Assembly (NCBI GenBank): GCA_036939975.1
Contig: JALLPB010000332.1
Span: forward strand, 1 to 12,746
Reading direction: 5' to 3'
Source: Cyclostephanos tholiformis
Lineage: Eukaryota; Bacillariophyta; Thalassiosirophyceae; Thalassiosirales; Thalassiosiraceae
DNA: 12,746 nt
Of this stretch, positions 1 to 9,135 are shown piece by piece. The translations under genes and the position numbers were made by a program. The notes under the pieces were generated by a model. That model had not been told where the DNA came from. It searched no databases and worked only from the letters and a program-made list of their open reading frames with translations. How positions within the stretch are numbered: the stretch's first letter is position 1; every line of letters starts with the position of its first letter.

Positions 1-192
1 ATCGAGGGTCCCAGTTTTTAATTCCTACGCAGACTTGGTACATCTCGAAAAAAAAAGGGTACGATAGTACGGGGAAAACAGCTTCCGAACGATTTAGCTG
101 TTACATCCTTCAACATTAGCTGTTTCTTAATCCCCGGTTTTTACGATATATCATTTTAGGTAGGTACAATGTCACCCATGACGATGCGCCAG

Positions 193-206
193 CGATGCAT
201 GCATCG
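193..206. repeat. 14-bp perfect palindrome CGATGCATGCATCG
   Basis: The sequence equals its own reverse complement over 14 bp. The core is alternating purine-pyrimidine (ATGCATGCAT). It lies about 355 bp upstream of the CFAP20 start, so it could be a dimeric protein-binding site. Function is unknown. Confidence 0.6.
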
Positions 207-244
207 GAAGTGGTAGTAATAGAGTATTATGCTATGACCGCTCT

Positions 245-256
245 CTCTCTAGAGAG
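245..256. repeat. 12-bp perfect palindrome CTCTCTAGAGAG
   Basis: A CT run reads directly into its mirrored AG run, giving a self-complementary 12-mer 39 bp after the 193-206 palindrome. It is a possible regulatory site or simply part of a CT-rich tract. Confidence 0.45.
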
Positions 257-560
257 GTAGATATGGCATCGTTTGTTTGCAGCCTAACCAACAATGTTCA
301 GAATGGAGGCCTTTTTCCAGGCTTGTTGCGATGATGAAACATGGAGCCACGAGGGATGCAACAGTTTTCCCAATGGAAGGCGCTTGTGTCCGTCACGGTG
401 CGACGTAAATGCGCCAGGGGGGGATGCTACAGAAAGTACCCGGTGGGTGCGCGCGGTGGATGGATAATTAAAAAATATTGGACAGTAAAACCTTTTGTCG
501 TCCTACACAACAATCAGACAAGATTCCGAATTAGGGACAATCTGAATCAACAACGGAGCT

Positions 561-1514
561 ATGTTCCGAAACACCTTCCAAAGCGGATTTCTGTCCATTC
601 TATACTCCATCGGATCGAAACCACTTCAGATTTGGGATTCCAAAGTCAAAAATGGACACATCAAAAGGATAACAGATCAGGATATTCAAAGCTCGGTGCT
701 AGAAATCATGGGAACTAATGTTTCTACAAGTTACATCGTCTGTCCCGCGGATCCTCAAGAGACCCTGGGTATCAAGCTTCCGTTTCTTGTCATGATTATC
801 AAGAATCTCAACAAGTATTTCACGTTTGAGGTACAAGTTCTCGATGATAAAGGTGTTAAGAGGAGGTTTCGAGCTTCGAATTATCAGTCCACAACTCGAG
901 TGAAGCCGTTTATTTGCACCATGCCGATGCGTTTGGACGAGGGGTGGAACCAAATTCAGTTCAATTTGTCGGACTTCACTCGTAGGGCTTATGGAACGAA
1001 CTACGTGGAGACTGTTAGGGTTCAGATTCATGCAAATTGTCGTATTCGAAGAATCTATTTCTCTGATAGGTACGATTTAAGTCCGTGTTTTGCGGCGCCC
1101 TGTAAATTTTTTTCTTGTTTCCATCAAAATGTAAACTTCTTGTTGTGTGCGGTTTTCTTGGTCAGACTTTACTCTGAGGAAGAATTGCCTCCAGAGTTCA
1201 AGTTGTTCATTCCAACAACACCAGCACCACGCGGCGATAAAGTTGTAGCCGTGAATCATAACAAGTTTCCGTTGAAAGTCGAAGAAAAAGTGGAAGTTTT
1301 AGCTTTGGATGAAGCTGAGATCGGCGAAACTGAGATCGGCGAAACTGAGATCGGCGAACCTGAGATAAGCGAACATAAGATGGGCAAAATTGAGATTGAC
1401 GAAACTGAGATCGGTGAAGCTAAGATCGTTGGCATTGCTACTGTTTTGACAGAATCTGATCATGGAGAGAAATCCCTGGACTCTTCTCGCGGTGACATTG
1501 CCGTATTATCTTAA
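561..1514 (+). CDS. CFAP20: CFAP20/BUG22 ciliary protein, two exons, with acidic repeat tail
   Basis: The exons are 561-1069 and 1166-1514, giving 285 residues. The start is secure because the protein begins [16 protein letters not shown], the very conserved family N-terminus. The rest of the CFAP20 (DUF667) fold follows: [39 protein letters not shown], and [17 protein letters not shown] up to [18 protein letters not shown]. The splice joins FSD-R to LYSEEE exactly where animal and plant homologues are continuous. CFAP20 is an axonemal inner-junction and ciliary protein that affects tubulin modification; it also persists in some non-flagellated plants. Homologues are usually about 190 to 200 residues. 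This one carries about 90 extra C-terminal residues with a degenerate five-residue repeat (consensus TEIGE, 1314-1433). The tail is unlike the family and its function is unknown. Its 3' end converges with the PDE/cyclase gene 269 bp away. Confidence 0.95.
   Translation: MFRNTFQSGFLSILYSIGSKPLQIWDSKVKNGHIKRITDQDIQSSVLEIMGTNVSTSYIVCPADPQETLGIKLPFLVMIIKNLNKYFTFEVQVLDDKGVKRRFRASNYQSTTRVKPFICTMPMRLDEGWNQIQFNLSDFTRRAYGTNYVETVRVQIHANCRIRRIYFSDRYDLSPCFAAPCKFFSCFHQNVNFLLCAVFLVRLYSEEELPPEFKLFIPTTPAPRGDKVVAVNHNKFPLKVEEKVEVLALDEAEIGETEIGETEIGEPEISEHKMGKIEIDETEIGEAKIVGIATVLTESDHGEKSLDSSRGDIAVLS
1070..1165 (+). other. CFAP20: Intron of CFAP20 (96 bp)
   Basis: The donor is GTACGA and the acceptor follows a pyrimidine-rich stretch ending TTGGTCAG. 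Removing it restores the conserved SDRLYSEEE junction, with the Arg codon split AG|A. The intron is a multiple of three and has no in-frame stop, so a retained-intron transcript would still read through with 32 extra residues. Confidence 0.9.
1314..1433 (+). repeat. Eight degenerate 15-bp tandem units in the CFAP20 tail
   Basis: The units start at 1314, 1329, 1344, 1359, 1374, 1389, 1404 and 1419. The consensus is ACTGAGATCGGCGAA, encoding TEIGE. Units 2 and 3 are identical, and units 1 and 7 differ from them by one or two bases. Units 4, 5, 6 and 8 are more diverged, but all keep the 15-bp period and a hydrophobic I or M at the third residue. The pattern looks like expansion by slippage followed by drift. 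Confidence 0.9.
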
Positions 1515-1783
1515 ACAAACGCAAAATTAACGTGGTGCCTGTTTCACGTTTCGCATGGTGTCTGGTGTCTGAGTTGGGACTTAGGCACTCCACACAATTC
1601 AGTCCAAACATATGATGTCATACTAGGATGAAGCGCTTACATAACGACTAAGCAAAATCAGTAATGCATTTCAACATCGAATTACTTTTTCATATCGGTT
1701 TAAACCAATCCCTCGTTGCTGCTAAGTCGCTCATGCGTAATTCGATTCCCTTCCACCAAACAGAAATCTCCCCACAAAGTGAA
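1515..1783. other. Convergent intergenic region, CFAP20 / PDE-cyclase
   Basis: These 269 bp lie between two facing stop codons and must hold both 3' UTRs and polyadenylation sites. A 10-bp palindrome GGTTTAAACC is at 1697-1706. A weak imperfect inverted repeat (TTGGGACT at 1574-1581 with AGTCCAA at 1601-1607) is also present. No gene is recognised. Confidence 0.5.
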
Positions 1784-4700
1784 CTATCTGACATCTTCAA
1801 TCATCAGACTGTGAAAGCCAGGCCACTCATTTGGACATTGAAAGTCGTAAAGGGAGAGCCGTTCTGCCAATCCATTGACGATGACATCGCCAGGAAATTT
1901 TTCCATCCATAAATGACAAAGTATGCTGCATCTTTTCCAGTCTCTGTCAATATACGAATTGAACAGTGCATCGAAAACTTCTCTCTGCACTAGCTCAGAA
2001 TTAGACTTTAGTTTGAACTGGGCATCACTGATCAAGCCTCTGTAGGTATTCTCTGTCTGCTCTTCCCACAGCGTAATATCTAGCAACATGCTGTAGTTTT
2101 GAGGGGGCGATTGCAACGTCGACAGCGGTTCTATACCCTGGTGGTAGATCACCATTGGATCGGTGCTTTCTTTGAAACTCACTCGGTCGCATCGACGGCA
2201 AGTTGACTGAGTAGCTCCAGACAACCCGCCGAAGAACGTTTCAGACATAAGCAAAGGAAGGTTGTACTTTTTGGTGGCGGACTCGAGTCTGGAGGCTAGG
2301 CTCACATGGGGAGACAGGTATGATGCATCAATCTTGACTTCTGATCCAATTGCGCCTTCGATCGCCCATCCTTTATGAAGACCGACTCCTACTTCTATAT
2401 TGTAGTTTGCAAGGCTCGATTCCATAGCAGAGCTCATATTGCTCGTTTCATTCTTTGGGAAGGAAGCAAGACTTCCAGCTTGGCGAAGTTCTTTGATCAC
2501 CTCTTGCATGCAAGTTAGTGCAGAGTCAAATAACTCCTTCTGCAGGTCACCGCTGCTATGCGTATTTTTGCCGCCTTTCAACTTCCAAACGAGGAGGAAG
2601 GCATCTCCAATGATCTTGTTTGGATGACCTCCTGATTTGACAACGTTCCTGTGAGTGATCTCGGCAACCTTATTCACAAAGATTATGACATCTTCCTGAA
2701 GTGCTTCGGTTGCGAAGGTGAAATCTCGGATATTGCAAAAGCAAAAAATCGCATTAACTCGTACGCCCGGAATCATTGTGCGAAGTTCACCAAGGTCACT
2801 GAAATAATTTCCAATGATCTCTGCACCAGCAGAGCCGAAGCCTATTTTCACTAGGGCACTCATTTTTGTGATTGCCTGTTCCAGTATATCCGTCTCATTC
2901 GGCTCGGTAATGGCGCGATACTCAATATTTTCCAAGTGAAGCAGCGGATTTTCTGAAAGCTTTTGAACGGTGTATTTCATTTTCTCGATGGGATGGATGA
3001 CCATTTTGTAAGCGTCTCTACTGAATAGGAAGCCCATGGTAGCAAGGAGCAGGGAAACAAATGTTGTTATTACCAGGGAAAACCATGCCCGCGTCGCTGT
3101 GTCATCTGAGATATCAAAGCTCGCAGTTATCGAACTATCAGATTTTGATGCGAGCGTTAAAATCTCCTCGTCGCGTAGATTGTCTAAGCGATCTTGATCT
3201 GCAAAGTCATACCCTGGTGCGCTGAATGCAATTATGTTATCATGTGATTCAAAGAGGCTGTTCAGTAAAACAGATTTGCCTGGGAACTCTGCGATGGAAT
3301 TAAGTTGAATTTGCCTCGCATCCGGTGTGTTGTCTACCCGAGTCAATGAAAACATGATCAACATCAGAACGACCACGATTATGACATTTTTTGCGATGCT
3401 CTCTGTCATTTTTCGTCCAATTATACTCATGCTGGAATGAAGACCTTTTTCAAGCTCGTCGCTCTTTTGTTCTTCGTTTTGTTTCTCCGTTTCATTCATC
3501 GCACGACCAAGAGTCAATTTCACAAATTTGGATATTTTTACAATACGTATCAGCCTCAAGATGCTCGCAAGGCGCCCAGCACGTGCACCAACTTTCGCTG
3601 CCGTACCAGCTTTGGCTAAGAGAAGGACATTGTCGACCCCCAAATTTAACATCGCATGATCGATGAGGCTTATCTCGAAATACAATGACACTGTTGCAGC
3701 GACGTCCAACCAGAAGAAAAAATGAATGTATCCAGGAACGCAAACAAAGCTCATTACAAGTTCAACGACAAAAACTGAAAAAGTAATAAAAGTTGCACAG
3801 TCCATGATAGTGTCTGCAACTTTATTCCCAAGTGCTTGATTGAGATCAAATGCAAAAAGTGCATACATTGTGGCAAAGAATGTCAATGCTTGGAATGCAG
3901 GCGATTCCAACAGCTTTTTCATACCCAAGTGCAGTCTATTATAGGCTCCTCGTATAGAATCGTGAATGCTCCGTTGTAACGAATCCTTACAAGTTAAAGA
4001 TTTTTTTTCATCGAATTTGATTCCAAGCTCAGGGTCGACCAACATCTTGGTCTCAACATTCAACGAAATAACACTCATTCTCCGAAAACCTGAAGATCTA
4101 TCTTGAGTTGCGTCTGCTGGTATACCTGGGATGGGTGCTTCTTCAACAGCATTGTCAGACAAGGTGTTATCTTTGTTTATATCGAAGTCATCCTGGTATT
4201 CAGCGATAGAGTTCTCCACCTTCTGGATATCGAGGAAAGAGATGATATCGTCAGTCTTAATAGTGCCCTGGTGAAGCATACTTTGCCAAAATGCTCGATT
4301 TAGTAGTAACGGCTTGATGCAGTGTGCCTCCACAAGTGGAAGGAATTCTGCAAAAAGCCTGAACACAGGATGTACCACTGCGTCGACGAATGCGAGTTGC
4401 ATCCGAGGGAGGTTTTCGAGCTCCCTGTCCATGAACGGACTCAGTGGTATGTTAAACTCCTTCTCTTTGTCCCCTTGGCGGAAAAATTCAGCTTGGACGG
4501 CATATGCCCATTTTCGGGAAACTTTCCCCGGCCGTACAGGGTTGGACACATCCGAAATATGAAGTATCATGCTACTCAGGAGGCCTCTTGACAGCTTTTT
4601 AATTTCTAGACCATGCTTGAATCTTGTCATCAGCATGAAATGGTTCTTCGCATCTGTGTCAAGTATCATATCGATCAATCTTGTGCGCATTTTCGTCATT

Positions 4701-5989
4701 TCCTCGTTGGTCAGCCTAGCAAAGATATTGCAGTCTTGCTTTCGAAGTATCCGGAACAAGGAGGCACCCGAGTAATTTTCTAGGGTGCTGATTCCATTGT
4801 AAGTCAAGGCAAGATCGCTGCTTGTGTTCTGATGGAATGCATTGTTATACCCGTCGTGGCCTAGATCATGTGCCAGTGCCGCGACTAATATAGACAATAC
4901 ATTGAAACTTTCCAGGTGCTCGTCTGCCCCACATTTCGTCAGTAGGAGATAGCAAACATGCATGACATCAAATGCGTGGTATGAATTGTGATACGGTGCA
5001 TTGCTGTCATATCCACGTCGAACTTCATTGACGAAGTTGACAAAGGTTGTTATCGGTATTGAGAAGCGCGAGAAGAGGCCACATTCTTCAAAGATGTCAA
5101 CGGCGTGCATCACGAGCTCATCGTGAGACTTGAGAAAGACGTCATAGTCCCAGGCTCTATCACCCACGCCAACACTCGTCCGTCTGATGGCAAAGATAGA
5201 TGATTGCTTTGCTAATGTGTGCGGCCGTTGAGAGTATCTATTAGCGGATGCAATCGATGCCAGAGTTCTTGCCACATCTTCAGAGCTAGAGGAAAGTTCG
5301 ATAGTTTCACCTTGATCGAAGTCCTTTTCGTAGGCTTGGTTGATGGCCTCGGTGCGTCCAACGATTATCTTTCGCTGTTTGGAATTGATGATCACATGGC
5401 CCAGTTGAAGTGCAATGATGCGAGCGATTTGATAATCTTCAGCATTGAACTCTGACGAACCATTGCGTTTGTTTCGAAACTCTATCACTCCGATGCTCTT
5501 GCATGCCGCGGAGTCCCAAATCGGCCATGCTAGATAGGAAGTGGTAACGAAATGGGGCAATTCGTCGAGTTCTTGCGACCATCGCTGACACAGGCCGATA
5601 TTGTTCTCTTTGAATCCCGAAGACTCGACGAGTATAGACCCGGTAATTCCCCTGTTGATAGGCTTTGTGGCTTGTACTCTGTTCCCCTTGGTGTCTTTTA
5701 GAAATGTGTACAGTTGTTGCTCATTAACATCTTTGATAAATATGAAACATTTCTCAGCCCCGAGCAACGATGCAGCCTTCGTGGTGATCTGTGTAAAGCA
5801 ATCCTCCGATTCCTCGAACCCAGAAGCGAAATTGGGGGCTAACGCCTGATCGAGTTTTTCTAAGTTGAAATGATTGAGTGCGCGCTTCTCCATCCCGAAG
5901 AATGATGCCAATGATGACTGTCTCCTCGATGACCGCTCTACCTCGTTGTCATCGTACCGTTGGAGAGGGGCGATTCGTGCGCTGGGCAT
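1784..5989 (-). CDS. GAF-PDE-voltage-sensor-like-class III cyclase fusion
   Basis: This is an intronless gene of 1401 residues. Residues about 41-205 form a GAF domain. Residues about 285-570 are a class I cyclic-nucleotide phosphodiesterase with YHN H334, metal ligands H338, H374, D375 and D480 (HISDVSNP), and the purine-pocket Q531, so hydrolysis of cAMP and/or cGMP looks intact. Membrane segments at about 696-716, 727-750, 756-775 and 797-824 resemble S1-S4; the last has basic residues every third position. Two more segments (about 867-883 and 968-990) flank an 85-residue extracytoplasmic loop. Six segments put both enzymes in the cytosol. A HAMP-like linker (about 990-1045) leads to a class III cyclase (about 1070-1290) with K1125, D1129, D1221 and R1234. 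However, the first metal Asp is N1086 and the transition-state Asn is S1230, so cyclase activity is doubtful. The typical C-terminal tail of such protist cyclases follows. The start is the first in-frame Met before GAF; an unseen upstream exon is possible. Adenylate versus guanylate specificity is unresolved. Confidence 0.9.
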   Translation of the reverse strand: MPSARIAPLQRYDDNEVERSSRRQSSLASFFGMEKRALNHFNLEKLDQALAPNFASGFEESEDCFTQITTKAASLLGAEKCFIFIKDVNEQQLYTFLKDTKGNRVQATKPINRGITGSILVESSGFKENNIGLCQRWSQELDELPHFVTTSYLAWPIWDSAACKSIGVIEFRNKRNGSSEFNAEDYQIARIIALQLGHVIINSKQRKIIVGRTEAINQAYEKDFDQGETIELSSSSEDVARTLASIASANRYSQRPHTLAKQSSIFAIRRTSVGVGDRAWDYDVFLKSHDELVMHAVDIFEECGLFSRFSIPITTFVNFVNEVRRGYDSNAPYHNSYHAFDVMHVCYLLLTKCGADEHLESFNVLSILVAALAHDLGHDGYNNAFHQNTSSDLALTYNGISTLENYSGASLFRILRKQDCNIFARLTNEEMTKMRTRLIDMILDTDAKNHFMLMTRFKHGLEIKKLSRGLLSSMILHISDVSNPVRPGKVSRKWAYAVQAEFFRQGDKEKEFNIPLSPFMDRELENLPRMQLAFVDAVVHPVFRLFAEFLPLVEAHCIKPLLLNRAFWQSMLHQGTIKTDDIISFLDIQKVENSIAEYQDDFDINKDNTLSDNAVEEAPIPGIPADATQDRSSGFRRMSVISLNVETKMLVDPELGIKFDEKKSLTCKDSLQRSIHDSIRGAYNRLHLGMKKLLESPAFQALTFFATMYALFAFDLNQALGNKVADTIMDCATFITFSVFVVELVMSFVCVPGYIHFFFWLDVAATVSLYFEISLIDHAMLNLGVDNVLLLAKAGTAAKVGARAGRLASILRLIRIVKISKFVKLTLGRAMNETEKQNEEQKSDELEKGLHSSMSIIGRKMTESIAKNVIIVVVLMLIMFSLTRVDNTPDARQIQLNSIAEFPGKSVLLNSLFESHDNIIAFSAPGYDFADQDRLDNLRDEEILTLASKSDSSITASFDISDDTATRAWFSLVITTFVSLLLATMGFLFSRDAYKMVIHPIEKMKYTVQKLSENPLLHLENIEYRAITEPNETDILEQAITKMSALVKIGFGSAGAEIIGNYFSDLGELRTMIPGVRVNAIFCFCNIRDFTFATEALQEDVIIFVNKVAEITHRNVVKSGGHPNKIIGDAFLLVWKLKGGKNTHSSGDLQKELFDSALTCMQEVIKELRQAGSLASFPKNETSNMSSAMESSLANYNIEVGVGLHKGWAIEGAIGSEVKIDASYLSPHVSLASRLESATKKYNLPLLMSETFFGGLSGATQSTCRRCDRVSFKESTDPMVIYHQGIEPLSTLQSPPQNYSMLLDITLWEEQTENTYRGLISDAQFKLKSNSELVQREVFDALFNSYIDRDWKRCSILCHLWMEKFPGDVIVNGLAERLSLYDFQCPNEWPGFHSLMIEDVR

Positions 5990-6235
5990 TTCTTTTCATT
6001 TTCAACGCATCGTGTCAACTTTGCAGCGGGAAGAGAGGAGGGAAAACCTTTTCATTTAAAAATAATAAATAATTTTGAAATGGAGGTTCCCCCGATTGGA
6101 ATCATCCAAGTGGTGTTGCGGTCACTTGATTTTTGCTTTTAAGCCGGTTGCGGCCATGGTCTCATCCATGGCGTCCACGTCGGTAGAATACTGAAGTCGT
6201 TCTCGTCGCAATCCAATAACAATAATCTAATTATG
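5990..6235. promoter_or_regulatory. Intergenic region between CtIP-like stop and PDE-cyclase start
   Basis: These 246 bp hold the 3' UTR of the CtIP-like gene and the promoter and 5' UTR of the PDE/cyclase, both read on the minus strand. An AT-rich patch at about 6055-6080 lies 65-90 bp upstream of the PDE/cyclase start. A perfect inverted repeat is at 6153-6172. No further gene is seen. Confidence 0.5.
6153..6172. repeat. Inverted repeat GCCATGG-6 nt-CCATGGC
   Basis: Two perfectly complementary 7-bp arms (6153-6159 and 6166-6172) surround a 6-nt spacer. Each arm contains the palindrome CCATGG. On the minus strand it lies about 64 nt after the stop of the CtIP-like gene, so it could be a 3' UTR stem-loop or a binding site upstream of the PDE/cyclase gene. 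Confidence 0.6.
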
Positions 6236-9103
6236 TTACTCGTCCACGAAAGTCAATTTCCAGAAGTCGGGGGGCGTTGAAGGAGGTATATGACGAGAAC
6301 GATGGCGAGAACATTCCTTGACTATTTCGCGTCTGTCGTAACCCGGGCCAATCGCGTCGAACCATTTACGACATTTCTCGCATTCGTGGCCAGGGAGAGC
6401 CTGCCGATTAGCCCGCCCTCTCACCACCTCCTGGTAAGCAAATGGTGGTTCGTTGTCGGAGTCTATACACTTGGTGGCATTTTTCGCTGGCTTGATGGAT
6501 GGGTTTTCCGTGACATTGATCTTTTTTGTTGACGAAACAGCGTTGGAAATCAACCTGCCCTCTTTCCAATCATTCCTTTCCTCGTGGGGTGTATGGTACT
6601 TCATACTTGATAATTCATGAATGTTACCGAGCTCTCTATTTTCACTCGAGCTGAAATCATTTGAATCTTGACGACTGCATTTGATAACGGATTCCAATGG
6701 ATTTCGCTTGTTACTCTCACTTATGGCGACTTGGTGCCGTTCAGTCTTGCGGCTGGTTCCTATCATTGTCGATTTTAGCGACGTCTGATGTCTGCGAGGA
6801 ATCTTCAGCTCGACAGGTTCCGAGCGACTGTTTCTCGGTGTCGCAGATTCAGATGAATGCATTGACCGACGAATTTTTCTCCTGGATTCTTCGTGATCAC
6901 TTTCAAAGGTGTCTGTAGCGCCATATTCGATATTCCTCGGAATGGATGGTGAGATCTGCTCATCAACAGCGTCGCTTATTTCGACGCAGAGGGTTGCATC
7001 TCGCGTCGGGTGCAAAGTGCTGTGCCGCGTGTGGTATTCGATATCACCACCTGACATCTGATAGTCGTCGCGTCTATCGCTCATTTCTTTTCGCTTTCTT
7101 GTCCCTGTGCCCAAATGCTCGATGTGCGCGGATTTCGCCTTGGACGATTCCACTTTCAACTCCCTATGCTCACGCTCGTAGCCTTGTTTGAGCTTGGTCA
7201 GCTCTGCATGGTAGTGCTCCTTCACCCTCTCGAACGACTCCGCCCTCCTTTCGAAGTCGTATCTTAGCCGCGCGATTTCGGCCTCGGCTCGTCTCTGCCT
7301 CGACACGGCTTCGTCCGCGATATTCTTCGCGACTTGTACCTCATCTTGCAGCTCCAAGGCCCGTCGTTGGAGATACATTGCCCCCTCTCGGGTGGCGGCG
7401 AGAGTTTCACGCGTCGAGTTCACCTGTAATCGAAGCAACCGCGTCATTTCTGAGGCGAAGCATTCGAAGACCTGCGACATGGCATGCAAATGCGGAGGCA
7501 ATGTGGCGGACGTCGACGATGGAGTATCGTTAACTTCGTTCGATGGCTCCAATGATTTAGAGAATTTGAGAATTGTTGTCCTATCATCTCCCGTTGTAGA
7601 AACGCTCACGGAGACAGCCATGGTCGGCGAGCCAGCGTCGTCACAATCGTCATTCACCCCGAATATCGCATTCACACAAGCAGCAAGGTTGTCAAGCTTG
7701 TTAAGCCCGCCATGGCCAAGGTGCGAATGACCGTCACGGCCGACATTGATCCCATGGCCAATCATGCGAATCATGTCGTGCATGAATACGGCATTACAAT
7801 GGTTTACGCCCATCCCCCTGTGTAGTATAGCATACGCCCTTTCGCATTCGTTAACTAGTCGCAGTTCAATGGCTTCCGTCGTGCATGGATCGCCAAGCGC
7901 GGCAACGAACCCTTCGAATCCCACAAGGAGCGACTGCCATCGCTCGATATCTATGCCCGCGAACGGATCTAGACCCGGGTCGGCCTGATCCGCCATCTCC
8001 CTAGCGACCCCTACCGCGGCGATGATATCCTTGATGTCGGATGTCGTCAACGTGAACTCGGCATTCCCCTTGTCGTCATCGCGATCCGGATCGGAGAGGG
8101 CAGTCTCACCACGAGCGTTTGGGGTGTCCTTCAGGCATGCATCCACCACCACCAACGACTTTTCGTGAAAATTGGAAACCCGTCCCGTCCCATTCGATCC
8201 ACGAATGCCGACGTTCCCTCTCGGTTCAGTCTCCGACGATAGACCATTGTCGACGGAGCCTCTCCTCTCTTCATTCACGAGTGAGCCATCGTCCTTCCAT
8301 TCCGCGCACGCTCCGCCATTGGTCGTTGCATGGAACGGATCTTTCATCATCATCGCACGACTGCCATCGTCACGCCCGCCGACATCATCCTCTCGGCGAT
8401 CGTCCAATCCCACCCCATCCGTCGCGACGCCTACGCAATCGTACGCCATTTCCCTCCTATCTCTCGCCCCGTCGATTTCTCCCGCGGGCGATTGATGATC
8501 GGCGACGATCGCTTCGACTTGTTCGGGCCCGATCCCCCCTACCCCGATTGCCGTTCTAATAACACCTTGCCCGTCGCGAACTTCGTCGTCATTGGGGCCG
8601 ACCGTTTCCGCGTCGTAGGCCATGGCGTCGGCGTCGTCGTCGAGCCCGATCGGGGCCGACGAGGATCGCACGGGCGAAACGAGCGGATCCGACGACGACG
8701 ACCGCGACTCGCGAAATCCCAGTCGTCGACGATCGGCGTGTACGTCAAGGTCAACGTCCGTCGCGACGCAGCCGCGTCCGCCGCCGCCTCCATCGTCGTC
8801 GCACTTCGGTTCCCTCGCAGACGACAAGGTCGACGCATCGACGGGCGGGTAATTCACCTGGGTTGCCTCCACGACCGTTCCCTCGGAGGATCCGGCGTTG
8901 TTCTCTTCCTCCTCCTCCTCCTCCTCCGCATTCTCCCTCGCAGCTGCTTCCGCCGCGCCCGCGCCTCCCGCCGTCGCGTTCTCGTTCCCGTCGTCGTCCG
9001 CCTCGTGCCGCCCCCTCCTCCTCCTCCTCCTCTCGACGTCGTCGCCCAAAGACACGCGGGTGGGTCGGGACGCGCGGTCTCTTCCTCCACGCCCGTCGTA
9101 ATA

Positions 9104-9135
<32 letters not shown>

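Larger units (their letters stand above)
1..560. promoter_or_regulatory. Upstream region of CFAP20, no gene seen
   Basis: I see no convincing coding sequence here. An open frame that starts at 341 runs in a different frame into CFAP20 and has no recognisable protein features. The region holds a 14-bp perfect palindrome at 193-206, a 12-bp one at 245-256, and AT-rich stretches. It presumably contains the CFAP20 promoter and 5' UTR, but no specific box can be assigned. The 3' end of an unseen left-hand gene could also lie at the extreme left. Confidence 0.4.

Noticed and set aside
193..256. CRISPR array or mobile-element ends suggested by the palindromes
   Set aside because: There are no repeated units, spacers, target-site duplications or transposase. 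The sequence is eukaryotic nuclear DNA with isolated palindromes.
341..718. Open frame of 125 codons upstream of and overlapping CFAP20
   Set aside because: It has no recognisable features and overlaps the strongly conserved CFAP20 N-terminus in another frame.
699..1031. Minus-strand open frame of 110 codons
   Set aside because: It lies antisense to the best conserved part of CFAP20, so it is a shadow of that coding sequence.
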